A stretch of 64,000 nucleotides of DNA, from contig JALHMM010000008.1 of NCBI GenBank assembly GCA_022844045.1, positions 46,716-110,715 on the forward strand. The letters run 5' to 3'. Position numbers and translations under genes: made by a program. The notes beneath the pieces are model-generated. The model saw only the letters and a program-made list of their open reading frames with translations. It searched no databases and was not told where the DNA came from. This document shows, piece by piece, positions 56,737 to 64,000 of this stretch. Positions within the stretch are counted from its first letter, which is position 1; the number at the start of each line of letters is the position of its first letter. Source of the stretch: Reyranellaceae bacterium. GTDB taxonomy: Bacteria; Pseudomonadota; Alphaproteobacteria; Reyranellales; Reyranellaceae.

Positions 56737-57969
56737 TCAGCGATCGTTCTCGCGAATGAAATTGCGCACCCTCGGCATGATCTGCTCACGCCACTTGCGA
56801 CCGTTGAAGATGCCGTAGTGACCAACGGCCGACTGCTCGTAGTGCACATGGCGCTCGGGCGCGATGTTGGGCGTCAGCGCATGCGCGGCCTTGGTCTGGC
56901 CGACGCCCGAGATATCGTCGAGCTCGCCTTCGACCGTCATCAGCGCTGGGACCGTGATCTTCGATGGATCGATCGGGCGCCCGCGCGATACCCATACGCC
57001 GCGTGGCAAATGGTGCTCCTTGAAGACCACCTGGATGGTCTGCAGGTAGAACTCCGCGGTCAGATCCATCACCGCGAGATACTCGTCATAGAATGTGCGA
57101 TGGCCCTCCGCCGAGTCGCCGTCGCCGCGCACGAGATGCTCGAATTGCCGGGCATGGGCGTTGATGTGACGATCCAGGTTCATCGTGATGAAGCTGGAGA
57201 GCTGCAGGAAGCCGGGATAGACGCGACGCATGAAGCCCGGAAAGCCGAAGGGCACGTTGGCGATCACGGCCTGGCGGAACCACATCATCGAGTTGCGGGT
57301 CGCCATGTCGTTGGGCACGGTCGGGCTGATGCGAGTGTCGATCGGCCCGCCCATCAGGGTGATGCTGCGGGGCTGGCGCGGATCGTCAGCGGCGGCCATC
57401 AGCGAGGCCGCGCCCATGACCGGCACCGAGGGCTGGCACACGGCGATAACGTGTGCCGGCGGGCCGATGTAGCGCAGGAACTCCATGACGTAGTCGACGT
57501 AGTCGTCGAGGTCGAAGTTACCCTGGGCCAGCGGCACCTGCCGCGCGTCGACCCAATCGGTGATGTGCACGTCGTGCTCGGGCAGCAGCGCCTGTACCGT
57601 GCCGCGCAACAGGGTGGCGAAGTGGCCCGACATCGGCGCCACGACCAGCACCTTGGGGTCCTGCCGCGCCGGCAGGCCGGCGAGATCGCGGCGAAAGCGT
57701 ACGAGTTTGCCGAATGGCTTGCGGACGAGGATCTCCTCGTTGACCGCGACCTCGCGGCCGTCGACCACGGTGCTGGTGAGCGCGAAGTCCGGCTCGGCGT
57801 AGTCGCGCGTCAGTCGCGAGACGATCTCCGCGCCGGCCGCCATCGACTTGCCGAAGTGGGTCTCGGACCACGGATTATACGGGCTGCTATAGACCTCTTC
57901 GATCCAGTCGGCAGCCATCCGCACCGGCTGCGAAAGCTGCCGGTTCCAATGATACATGTGATAAAGCAT
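56737..57969 (-). CDS. phaZ: Intracellular polyhydroxybutyrate depolymerase
   Basis: 410 aa. The start MLYHMYHWNRQLSQPVRMAADW and the nucleophile Cys178 in HVIAVCQPSVPVMGAASLMAA mark the intracellular PhaZ family, which uses Cys rather than Ser. KITVPALMTVEGELDDISGVGQTKAAH and SAVGHYGIFNGRKWREQIMPRVRNFI carry the later catalytic residues. It mobilises stored PHB to 3-hydroxybutyrate. A TTGCGTCGCAA palindrome lies 42 nt before the start (58011-58021), similar to motifs near phaA. Confidence 0.95.
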   Translation of the reverse strand: MLYHMYHWNRQLSQPVRMAADWIEEVYSSPYNPWSETHFGKSMAAGAEIVSRLTRDYAEPDFALTSTVVDGREVAVNEEILVRKPFGKLVRFRRDLAGLPARQDPKVLVVAPMSGHFATLLRGTVQALLPEHDVHITDWVDARQVPLAQGNFDLDDYVDYVMEFLRYIGPPAHVIAVCQPSVPVMGAASLMAAADDPRQPRSITLMGGPIDTRISPTVPNDMATRNSMMWFRQAVIANVPFGFPGFMRRVYPGFLQLSSFITMNLDRHINAHARQFEHLVRGDGDSAEGHRTFYDEYLAVMDLTAEFYLQTIQVVFKEHHLPRGVWVSRGRPIDPSKITVPALMTVEGELDDISGVGQTKAAHALTPNIAPERHVHYEQSAVGHYGIFNGRKWREQIMPRVRNFIRENDR

Positions 57970-58010
57970 GATTGCGTGCTGACCTCGAGGACCGGGACAA
58001 TGCCGGTTTG

Positions 58011-58021
58011 TTGCGTCGCAA
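58011..58021. promoter_or_regulatory. TTGCGTCGCAA palindrome upstream of phaZ
   Basis: An 11-bp palindrome in the 76-nt gap before phaZ. Its TTGCG/CGCAA arms recur before phaA (39844-39870). It is a candidate site for a PhaR/AniA-type regulator, which is not in the window. Confidence 0.35.
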
Positions 58022-58045
58022 TATGGGCGATTCGAGAGGCTTTGA

Positions 58046-58621
58046 CTACAGCAGTGGCTTGAGCGCCCGGGCGATGTCCTCAGCCTTGGCCTGATGGGTG
58101 AAATGTTTCACGAAGCGGAAATTGCGGTCCATCAGGTAGAAGATCGAGGAATGATCAACCAGGTAAGGCGCCCCATCTTTGCCCGGTACCTTTTGATAAT
58201 ACACGCGAAACGCCTTGGCGGCGGCGGCGACCTGATCCGGGGTACCGGTCAGGCCAACCATCGTCGGGCCGAACTGGGCGACGTACTCCTTCAGCGCGGC
58301 GGGCGTATCGCGCTCGGGATCGACGGAGATAAACAGCAAATTGACCTTGGAGGCGGCCTGCGGTCCCAGCTGCTCGACGCCGGTCTGCATCAGCAGGAGC
58401 GAGGTCGGACAGACATCGGGGCAATAGGCGAAGCCGAAGTAGATGATCGTCGGCTTGCCGCGAAAGTCCTGATCCGTCACGCGTTTCCCGCTGTGGTCGG
58501 TCAGCGTGAACGGCCCGCCGATGGACGGCGCGCCGCCGCCGATTTCAACCGCCACCCAGGCGATTCCAGCGATGATCGCCAGCACCCAGGCACCCAGAAC
58601 TAGTTTCACTGACCGCGTCAT
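58046..58621 (-). CDS. SCO1/SenC/PrrC-family copper protein
   Basis: 191 aa with an N-terminal membrane anchor (LVLGAWVLAIIAGIAWVAVEIG). The thioredoxin-like domain shows the copper-binding YFGFAYCPDVCPTSLLLMQ (CxxxC) and the distal His in YLVDHSSIFYLMDRN. SCO proteins deliver copper to cytochrome c oxidase Cu-A or act as thiol reductases. No oxidase genes are adjacent. The start ATG is at 58621. Confidence 0.95.
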   Translation of the reverse strand: MTRSVKLVLGAWVLAIIAGIAWVAVEIGGGAPSIGGPFTLTDHSGKRVTDQDFRGKPTIIYFGFAYCPDVCPTSLLLMQTGVEQLGPQAASKVNLLFISVDPERDTPAALKEYVAQFGPTMVGLTGTPDQVAAAAKAFRVYYQKVPGKDGAPYLVDHSSIFYLMDRNFRFVKHFTHQAKAEDIARALKPLL

Positions 58622-58859
58622 GGGCCGCGACCTTGGCGATCCGATGCGGCCTTGGCAACCGTCGGGCCCATGAATTCAAGCATTAGTGTTAACTGCGCAT
58701 ATGTTATGTTGAATCAACAATCTATGACAATTTCCTAAGAAATATGCAGATATCTGATGAATCTGAAAACGCCCTTAGATCAGCACCTTAGGGGGTGCTT
58801 TGACGATTTTTTCCCGATCAATTAGCTACACCTGAACTGATACCTGCGGTAGAAGGTAG
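58622..58859. other. AT-rich intergenic island
   Basis: From about 58680 the composition drops far below the surrounding GC. It contains a GTTGA-A-TCAAC palindrome (58708-58718), a terminator-like hairpin (58782-58812) with no plus-strand gene before it, and TTGACG (58800-58805), which could be a -35 for the small gene at 58860. No ORF of note is present. A small RNA or leader attenuator is possible. Confidence 0.5.
58782..58812 (+). terminator. Terminator-like hairpin in the AT-rich island
   Basis: Stem AGCACC (58782) with GGTGCT (58794-58799), then TTTGACG and a run of six T (58807-58812). It reads in the plus direction although the upstream gene (SCO) is on the minus strand, so it would end a short transcript from within the island. 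Confidence 0.5.
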
Positions 58860-59213
58860 ATGTTCTTGAAGTTGATATTTCATCCCTTGGTCAAAGTTAT
58901 GTTCATCAGCAACGGCGTCGTCGTCCGGATTTCCGGTGCGGCGCTCCCCCACTCCCTCGAAGAGAGCTCGAAGCCGGCAGCCATCGCTGTTGGCGGCCCC
59001 TTCCCCAATACCCCCGCTGTCAAGGCGGTGGTTGCCGGCATCGGGTGCCTCATCGTGGCGATGTCGGTGGGGCTGTTCACGCAGTTCGCGGACATGACCG
59101 ACGCCCAGGCGAGCCCGGCGATGCGCCTTGCAGCGCTGCGTGTGGTCGAGGAGCCGCTGCCTGCGGCACCGGCCGCCGCGATCACCGCCGCTCGGCCGTT
59201 GGCGCGTCACTGA
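58860..59213 (+). CDS. Small hypothetical membrane protein
   Basis: 117 aa (or about 104 aa from the ATG at 58899). One clear TM (AVKAVVAGIGCLIVAMSVGLFTQFADM) and a C-terminal Ala-rich stretch. The first 20 residues are AT-rich coding and may not be translated. GAAGG lies just before the ATG. It is isolated, between the AT-rich island and a strong terminator. I recognise no family. Confidence 0.4.
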   Translation: MFLKLIFHPLVKVMFISNGVVVRISGAALPHSLEESSKPAAIAVGGPFPNTPAVKAVVAGIGCLIVAMSVGLFTQFADMTDAQASPAMRLAALRVVEEPLPAAPAAAITAARPLARH

Positions 59214-59292
59214 GGGATGAAATCCTGATTTAGCAGCGCGTACCCGTCCATCACTGAGCATCTGGAGGTTATCTAGTCATCTTTGCTTCCCC

Positions 59293-59318
59293 GGCGGGTT
59301 CCCCCAACCAAACCCGCC
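59293..59318. repeat. Hairpin in AT-rich spacer
   Basis: Perfect inverted repeat GGCGGGTT / AACCCGCC with a 10-nt C-rich loop. No T run follows directly. TATCTAGT occurs once on each side (about 59266 and 59321). Confidence 0.5.
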
Positions 59319-59380
59319 TGTATCTAGTGTCTGTTAGTTTCTGTTTTTTCTTCCTCATCATCATCATTCCCCAGACTTCG

Positions 59381-59414
59381 TCGGCGTTCACTCCCCGTGA
59401 ACGCCGATTTTTTT
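59381..59414 (+). terminator. Strong rho-independent terminator
   Basis: An 11-bp perfect stem, TCGGCGTTCAC / GTGAACGCCGA, with a TCCCC loop followed by seven T (59408-59414). It ends transcription from the small gene at 58860 or from an unrecognised RNA in 59214-59380, just before the flavin reductase gene. It is the best terminator in the window. Confidence 0.85.
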
Positions 59415-59455
59415 CTGTAGACTGCGCCGCGCCAAGGCCCCGGGGAGCAAGCCAG

Positions 59456-60076
59456 ATGTTCTATGACGCCCTCAAACGCGACCACGGATTTAGGGTCGAT
59501 CCGCTGAAGGCGCTGATCGTGCCGCGGCCGATCGGCTGGATCTCGACCGTCGATCCCGAGGGCAGGGTCAACCTCGCGCCCTACAGCTTCTACAACGCGA
59601 TCAGCGAATTCCCGCCGATGGTCTACTTCTCCATCACCGGCACCTACGGCGACTCGCCCACCAAGCATTCGCGCATGAACGCCGAGCTCACCGGCGAATT
59701 CGTCGTCAACATGGTCAGCGCCAAGCTGAAGGAAAAGATGAACGTCACCACGGCGATGTTCGCCTATGGCGTCGACGAGATGCGCGAGGCCGGCCTGACG
59801 CCGGCGCCGTGCCGCTACGTCAAGGCGCCGCGCGTCGCCGAATCGCCAATGGCTCTGGAGTGCAAGTACTGGAAGACCATCGAGCTGCCGATCGAGCCGG
59901 GCCACGAAGCCCATCCCGGCTCGATGGTGATCGGCCACGTCGTCGGCGTGCATATCGACGACGCGATCGTCAAGAATGGCCGCATCGATGTCGCCGCCTT
60001 CCAGCCGGTCGCGCGGCTGGGCTACAGCGAGTACACCACCGTCACCGACGTCTGGGCCATGCGCCGCCCGGAGTGA
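59456..60076 (+). CDS. Flavin reductase-domain (FMN-binding split-barrel) protein
   Basis: About 206 aa from the ATG at 59456, with GGGGAG 9 nt upstream; the longer frame from 59327 runs through the terminator and is not real. LIVPRPIGWISTVDPEGRVNLAPYSFYNAISEFPPMVYFSITG is the FMN-binding block of the DIM6/NTAB group, and VIGHVVGVHIDDAIVKNGRIDVAAFQPVARLGYSEY closes it. It probably reduces FMN with NAD(P)H or acts as a flavin-dependent oxidoreductase. Confidence 0.93.
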   Translation: MFYDALKRDHGFRVDPLKALIVPRPIGWISTVDPEGRVNLAPYSFYNAISEFPPMVYFSITGTYGDSPTKHSRMNAELTGEFVVNMVSAKLKEKMNVTTAMFAYGVDEMREAGLTPAPCRYVKAPRVAESPMALECKYWKTIELPIEPGHEAHPGSMVIGHVVGVHIDDAIVKNGRIDVAAFQPVARLGYSEYTTVTDVWAMRRPE

Positions 60077-60083
60077 CCGCGCG

Positions 60084-60998
60084 TCAGAAGCGCTTGGCGC
60101 CGTTGACCGGCACCTTCAGCGCGTAGAGCGACGTGGTCGCGGTGATGTAGAGGTGGTTGCGCTTGGCGCCGCCGAACTCGAGGTTCGCCACGCGCTCGGG
60201 CACCTTGATCTTGCCGATCAGCGTGCCGTCGGGCTGGAAGCAGTGCACGCCGTCGGCGGCGCTGGCCCAGACGCGGCCATCGGTATCGAGGCGGAAGCCG
60301 TCGAAGAAGCCGGCATTGCAGGTGGCGAAGACGCGGCCCTTGGCCAGCTTGCCGTCCTCGCCGACCTCGAAGACCCTGATATGGCGCGGCCCGTCGACGG
60401 CGTGCGATGCGCCGGTGTCGGCGATGTACAGCAACCTCTCGTCGGGCGAAAACGCGATGCCGTTGGGCCGCACGAAATCGTCGGCGACGATGACGCATTT
60501 GCCGTTGGCCGGATCGACACGATAGACGTGGCAGGCGCCGATCTCGCTCTCGGCCTTGTTGCCCTCATAGTCGCTGTCGATGCCATAGGCCGGGTCGGTG
60601 AACCAGATCGAGCCGTCGGACTTCACCACCAGATCGTTCGGGCTGTTCAGCCGTTTGCCCTCGTAACGGTCGGCGATGGTGGTGACCGAGCCGTCGTGCT
60701 CGGTACGCGACACGCGCCTTCCGCCGTGCTCGCAGCTCACCAGGCGGCCTTCGCGGTCGACGGTGTTGCCGTTGCTGTTGCCGGCTGGCTGCCGGAACAC
60801 GCCGGTCGCGCCCGTGGTCTCGTCCCAGCGCAGCATGCGGTCGTTGGGGATGTCGCTCCACACCAGCGAACGCGAGGCCGGGAAGTAGGCTGGACCCTCG
60901 GCCCAGCGGCAACCCTCGAACAGCTTCTCGACCCGCGCGCTGGTGCGCACGCAGCGCAGGAAGGCGCGGTCGAGGATCTCGAAGTCGGCGTCGGCCAT
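60084..60998 (-). CDS. SMP-30/gluconolactonase-family lactonase
   Basis: About 304 aa from the ATG at 60998 with GGGGGAG upstream. Beta-propeller motifs: EGCRWAEGPAYFPASRSLVWSDI (metal Glu), LNSPNDLVVKSDGSIWFTDPAYG, FVRPNGIAFSPDERLLYIADTG. These are the calcium-dependent sugar-lactonase motifs. The substrate is not certain. It precedes a D-amino-acid dehydrogenase gene across a repeat; no sugar-oxidation genes are adjacent. Confidence 0.93.
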   Translation of the reverse strand: MADADFEILDRAFLRCVRTSARVEKLFEGCRWAEGPAYFPASRSLVWSDIPNDRMLRWDETTGATGVFRQPAGNSNGNTVDREGRLVSCEHGGRRVSRTEHDGSVTTIADRYEGKRLNSPNDLVVKSDGSIWFTDPAYGIDSDYEGNKAESEIGACHVYRVDPANGKCVIVADDFVRPNGIAFSPDERLLYIADTGASHAVDGPRHIRVFEVGEDGKLAKGRVFATCNAGFFDGFRLDTDGRVWASAADGVHCFQPDGTLIGKIKVPERVANLEFGGAKRNHLYITATTSLYALKVPVNGAKRF

Positions 60999-61021
60999 AG
61001 CGTCTCTCCCCCTTGTTTCTT

Positions 61022-61143
61022 TACCTTCCTCTGGAGGGGGAAGGTGGCGCGCAGCGACGGATGGGGGATGTTTCAACGAGATCGATGTCCGTCTTCGACA
61101 TCCCCCGTCCGCCCTTTGGGCACCTCCCCCTCCGGGGAAGGTA
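61022..61143. repeat. Interspersed palindromic repeat, family B (long form)
   Basis: Two hairpins, ACCTTCC / GGAAGGT at the left and CACCTCCCCCTCCGGGGAAGGT at the right, flank about 70 nt in which GGATGGGGGATGT is opposite ACATCCCCCGTCC. The short form is at 16586-16608. It lies between the SMP-30 and D-amino-acid dehydrogenase genes. Confidence 0.8.
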
Positions 61144-61147
61144 AGAC

Positions 61148-62386
61148 CTAACCGAAGCGCCCCGGATCGCAATGCGCCAGCGCCGGCGGCAGGGACTCGC
61201 CGTCGAGCAGCCGGGCGATCAGCCGGCCCGTCGCCGTGGCGAGCGTCAGGCCGACATGCTGGTGGCCGTAGCCGCAATAGACGTTGGCGTGGCGCGGCGC
61301 ACGGCCGATCGCCGGCCGGAAGTCCGGCAGCGAGGGGCGCTCGCCCATCCAGCGCGATGTCTCGGCGCCGCCGACGCCGGGAAAGATCGCCTGCAGGTGC
61401 TTCTTCAGCAGATCGGCGCGGTGCCACGATTCCGGCCGGTCGGGCGCGCCAAGCTCGACCGTGCCGGCGACGCGCAAACCCTCGCGCATCGGCGTGATGA
61501 AGAAGCCGCGCTCCGCCGGCGAAACCGGCAGGTCGAAGCGCACATTGTCGGGCTCGAGCATCACATGATAGCCGCGCTCGGCGACCAGCGGCGCCTTGAA
61601 GCCGAGATGGCGCGTCAGATCCCCGGAGGCCCGGCCGGCGCAGATCGCCACCGCGTCGACGGCGATCGACTTGCCGCTGGCGCGCACGGCGGTGACGCGA
61701 TCTCCCGATACGTCGAAGCCCTCGACTTTGGCTTTCTCGATGCGGCCACCCTCGGCGACGAAGCGTTCGGCCAGCGTGGTCACGACGTGATACGGGCTCA
61801 CCGTGTGCATGCCGTGCGGGTAGTAGACGCCCTTGACGATATGCGACGACAGGCCGGGCGCCAGCTCGCGCGCCCGATCGCCGTCGAGGATCTCCATCGC
61901 GGTGCCCTTGGCCGCCTGCAGCGCGCGCTCCTGCGCGCCGCCCTCGAAGCCGGCCAGGGTCTCGTAGACATAGAGCGCGCCCTTGGATTTGAAGAGCTCG
62001 CCCAGGCCCGAGGCCTGGATCTCTGCCTTCCAGGCGATGTTGGCCTCGGCCATCAGCGCGCCGAATGAGTCGACGCCCTTGGTGACCTCCGCCTCGCTCG
62101 ACGCGGCGCGGCCGAAGCGCAGCATCCAGGGGATCAGCCAGAGCAGGCTGGGCAGATGCACCGTCAGCGGCCCGTCGCGATTGAGCAGCATGCGCGGCAC
62201 GCCCTTGAGCACCGACGGCCTGGCCAGCGGCAGCACATGATCGATGGCGATGAAGCCGGCATTGCCGAACGAGGTCTTGCGGCCAGGATCGACAGCGTCG
62301 AGCACGATCACGGGCCGGCCGCTGCGCTGGATGGTGCGGGCCGTGGCCATGCCGACCACACCCGCGCCGATGACGGCGACGGTCAT
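61148..62386 (-). CDS. dadA: D-amino-acid dehydrogenase (DadA-like)
   Basis: About 412 aa from the ATG at 62386; the longer frame extends through a repeat and into the racemase gene antiparallel frame. FAD motif TVAVIGAGVVGMATARTIQRSG, then KTSFGNAGFIAIDHVLPLA and PDFRPAIGRAPRHANVYCGYGHQHVGLTLATATGRLIARL, typical of DadA/glycine-oxidase-like flavoproteins. It oxidises D-amino acids to oxo acids at the inner membrane. Opine or other secondary amine substrates are alternatives. Confidence 0.9.
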   Translation of the reverse strand: MTVAVIGAGVVGMATARTIQRSGRPVIVLDAVDPGRKTSFGNAGFIAIDHVLPLARPSVLKGVPRMLLNRDGPLTVHLPSLLWLIPWMLRFGRAASSEAEVTKGVDSFGALMAEANIAWKAEIQASGLGELFKSKGALYVYETLAGFEGGAQERALQAAKGTAMEILDGDRARELAPGLSSHIVKGVYYPHGMHTVSPYHVVTTLAERFVAEGGRIEKAKVEGFDVSGDRVTAVRASGKSIAVDAVAICAGRASGDLTRHLGFKAPLVAERGYHVMLEPDNVRFDLPVSPAERGFFITPMREGLRVAGTVELGAPDRPESWHRADLLKKHLQAIFPGVGGAETSRWMGERPSLPDFRPAIGRAPRHANVYCGYGHQHVGLTLATATGRLIARLLDGESLPPALAHCDPGRFG

Positions 62387-62408
62387 GACCTCGTCATCCC
62401 GAGTGCCT

Positions 62409-62493
62409 CCGTCATCCCGAGCGTGAGCGAGGGATCTCCCCCCAGAAGGGACTCCGTTGCGAGGAGACTCCTCGCTGCGCTCGGAATGACGGG
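62409..62493. repeat. Interspersed palindromic repeat, family C-like (copy 3)
   Basis: Left arm CCGTCATCCCGAGCGTGAGC and right arm CGCTGCGCTCGGAATGACGG form a long stem. The arms resemble those at 33591 and 45506, but the GGTATCGCGGTCACTC core is missing. Located between two same-strand genes. Confidence 0.7.
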
Positions 62494-62502
62494 AAGCACT
62501 GA

Positions 62503-63660
62503 CTACGCCTGCGCGCCGACAATGCCGCTCTTCTTCAGCTCGGCGATCTCGGTGGCGGAGAAACCGGACTGCTCCAGCACCTCCTCGGTGTTGCTGCCGC
62601 GCTTGGGCGCCGGACTGGGCTTCGCCTCCACGGTACGGCTGAAGCGCGGCGCCGGCGCCGGCTGGGCGAAGCCCGCGACATCGACATAGGCGTTGCGCGC
62701 CTTGGCGGCGGCATGATGCGGCGCCTCGCTCATGGTCAGCACGGGGGCGAAGCACACATCGCTGCCCTCCATGATCTGGCACCACTCGTCGCGTGTCTTG
62801 GTCTTGAAGACCTCTTCGAGCTTCTGCTTCATCATCGGCCATTGCGCGCGATCGTGCTGCGCCGGCAGGTTCTGGCCGGCGAGGCCCGCCTTCTCGACCA
62901 GCAGCGCGTAGAATTGCGGCTCGATCGAGCCGATCGAGACGTACTTGCCGTCCTTGGTCTCGTAGGTGTCGTAGAAGTGCGCGCCGCCATCGAGCATGTT
63001 GACCTCGCGCTCCTTGTCGTTCCACAGGCCGGCGCCGACCATGCCGTAGAGCGCGCCCAGCAGCAGCGCGGCGCCGTCGACCATGGCGGCGTCGACGACT
63101 TGGCCCTTGCCGGACTTCTGCGCCTCGAGCAGGCCGCAGACCATGCCGTAGGCCAGCAGCATGCCGCCGCCGCCGAAATCGCCGACGAGGTTGAGCGGCG
63201 GCACCGGCTTCTGGCCCTTGCGGCCGATGGCGTGCAGCGCGCCGGTCAGCGCGATGTAGTTCTGGTCGTGGCCGGCGGCCTTGGCCAGCGGGCCGGTCTG
63301 GCCCCAGCCGGTCATGCGGCCGTAGACGATCTTGGGATTGGCCTTCAGGCAGACATCGGGGCCGACGCCCAGGCGCTCGGCGACGCCGGGGCGGAACGGC
63401 TCCATGATGCCGTCGGCCGTCTTGCACAGGCGCAGCACGACCTCGGCGCCCTCGGGCTTCTGCAGATCGACCGCGACCGAGCGGCGGCTACGGCCATGGA
63501 CGTTGAACTTGGGATCGGCGAAGCGATCCATGACATGCGTCTTGACGCGATCGACACGCACGATATCGGCGCCCATGTCGCCCATCATCATGGCGGCCAT
63601 CGGCGCCGGGCCGATGCCGGCAAGCTCGATGATGCGATAACCGGTCAGCGGTCCGGACAT
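62503..63660 (-). CDS. Alpha-methylacyl-CoA racemase / family III CoA transferase
   Basis: About 385 aa from the ATG at 63660 (MSGPLTGYRIIELAGIGPAPMAAMMMGDMGADIVRVDRV), which is characteristic of AMACR-type members. YGRMTGWGQTGPLAKAAGHDQNYIALTGALHAIGRKG includes the racemase catalytic His-Asp region (GHDQNYIAL). It inverts the 2-methyl centre of branched acyl-CoA thioesters, allowing beta-oxidation. AGGAGGG precedes the ATG. Confidence 0.93.
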   Translation of the reverse strand: MSGPLTGYRIIELAGIGPAPMAAMMMGDMGADIVRVDRVKTHVMDRFADPKFNVHGRSRRSVAVDLQKPEGAEVVLRLCKTADGIMEPFRPGVAERLGVGPDVCLKANPKIVYGRMTGWGQTGPLAKAAGHDQNYIALTGALHAIGRKGQKPVPPLNLVGDFGGGGMLLAYGMVCGLLEAQKSGKGQVVDAAMVDGAALLLGALYGMVGAGLWNDKEREVNMLDGGAHFYDTYETKDGKYVSIGSIEPQFYALLVEKAGLAGQNLPAQHDRAQWPMMKQKLEEVFKTKTRDEWCQIMEGSDVCFAPVLTMSEAPHHAAAKARNAYVDVAGFAQPAPAPRFSRTVEAKPSPAPKRGSNTEEVLEQSGFSATEIAELKKSGIVGAQA

Positions 63661-63831
63661 GGCGTTCCCTCCTGTGATTCGTGGCCGGATGGTAGCCGAT
63701 CCGACGGTCCGGGGAAGCCTTCCCACGGCCACAGTTCGCATCGCGGCCAGCGACGCCGCGCCGCTTCCAAAGCGCGGGCGCGGCGGTCTACAGTCCGGCG
63801 CCATTCCATCGAGATCGTACCCGGTACCCGC

Positions 63832-64000
63832 ATGTCGCCAGGCCACGTCGTCCGCCGCGCGTTCGCCGCGCTGATCCTGCTGCTCGGTGCCGGGCTGATT
63901 CCCGCGACGGCTCAGCAGCCGCCGGCGAAGCCGGCCGCGCCACCGGCTGCCAAACCCGCGCCGGCAGCACCGCCGGCTGCCGCACCGACGGCGCAGCCGC
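63832..64000 (+). CDS. Exported Pro/Ala-rich protein, N-terminal part (cut by window edge)
   Basis: The ATG at 63832 opens a signal peptide (MSPGHVVRRAFAALILLLGAG, cleavage about ATAQ) followed by a Pro/Ala/Lys low-complexity stretch (QPPAKPAAPPAAKPAPAAPP) to the edge. Such linkers precede invasion-associated, peptidoglycan-binding or caspase-type domains; the domain is not visible. TACAGT at 63789 may be the -10 box. Divergent from the racemase gene. Confidence 0.65.
   Translation, partial: MSPGHVVRRAFAALILLLGAGLIPATAQQPPAKPAAPPAAKPAPAAPPAAAPTAQP

Noticed and set aside
59327..59455. N-terminal extension of the flavin reductase frame
   Set aside because: It would translate through the strong terminator at 59381-59414. 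The ATG at 59456 fits the family start.
61148..63427. 759-codon frame through the D-amino-acid dehydrogenase and racemase genes
   Set aside because: Only the segment from 62386 down carries the FAD domain; the rest is the wrong frame of the racemase gene and a repeat.

Overview
The window is 64 kb of dense, high-GC chromosomal DNA. It most likely comes from an alphaproteobacterium. This rests on the metX-metW pair, the chorismate mutase-hisC-tyrA cluster, scattered polyhydroxybutyrate genes (phaA, phaB, phaZ), a ureD-A-BC-E-F-G-J urease operon, and several orphan TctC/Bug-type binding proteins. A Reyranella- or Rhodospirillales-like genome would fit, but no rRNA or other marker is present, so genus is inference. 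No tRNA, rRNA, CRISPR array, phage or transposase gene was recognised. Almost all content is ordinary chromosomal metabolism, transport and regulation.

Layout. 0-2.3 kb: a truncated Ser/Thr kinase, a small unknown gene and a calpain-like cysteine protease in one direction, then a decayed TctC gene. 2.3-4.1 kb: a membrane LytTR regulator divergent from a membrane protein. 4.1-9.9 kb: a complete urease operon in which the beta and alpha subunits are one fused protein. 10-13.1 kb: a secreted hydrolase, an acyl-CoA dehydrogenase and a probable trans-3-hydroxyproline dehydratase. 13.1-19.6 kb: ChaC, an EamA exporter, tyrA, a hisC-type aminotransferase and chorismate mutase on the minus strand, divergent from metX-metW. 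19.7-30.1 kb: a TctC receptor, a GNAT-YbaK fusion, a dehydrogenase, a methyltransferase, a GST, cupins, a Phd/PIN toxin-antitoxin pair, an EamA exporter, a DUF1499 protein, hydrolases and a TetR regulator. 30.2-40 kb: two tandem TctC receptors, a CaiB-type CoA transferase, phaB, a LysR regulator next to nitronate monooxygenase, an adenylate cyclase with TPRs, and phaA. 40-47 kb: a Rieske oxygenase, dinB, a ferritin-like protein, htpG, an EamA exporter, a WYL regulator and a TPR protein. 47-53.6 kb: creD divergent from a CreB/CreC-like two-component system that runs into prfC-ridA-redoxin. 53.6-64 kb: aqpZ, a VOC protein, a K+ channel, rpe, an unknown acidic protein, phaZ, a SCO protein, an AT-rich island with terminator-like hairpins, a flavin reductase, an SMP-30 lactonase, a D-amino-acid dehydrogenase, an alpha-methylacyl-CoA racemase and the start of a Pro/Ala-rich exported protein.

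The less ordinary content lies between and within the genes. Three families of palindromic interspersed repeats (18.8, 16.6/61.0 and 33.6/45.5/62.4 kb) sit between genes. Several genes have a -10 box only 6-7 nt before the ATG, which suggests leaderless mRNAs. There are well-formed candidate operators for the TA pair, the TetR gene and the WYL gene, two gene remnants (a TctC and a nitronate monooxygenase 3' end), and the UreB-UreC fusion. I did not find a clear new multi-gene defence or biosynthetic system. The best candidates for something undescribed are the kinase/calpain-like protease cluster at the left edge and the AT-rich island at 58.6-59.4 kb.
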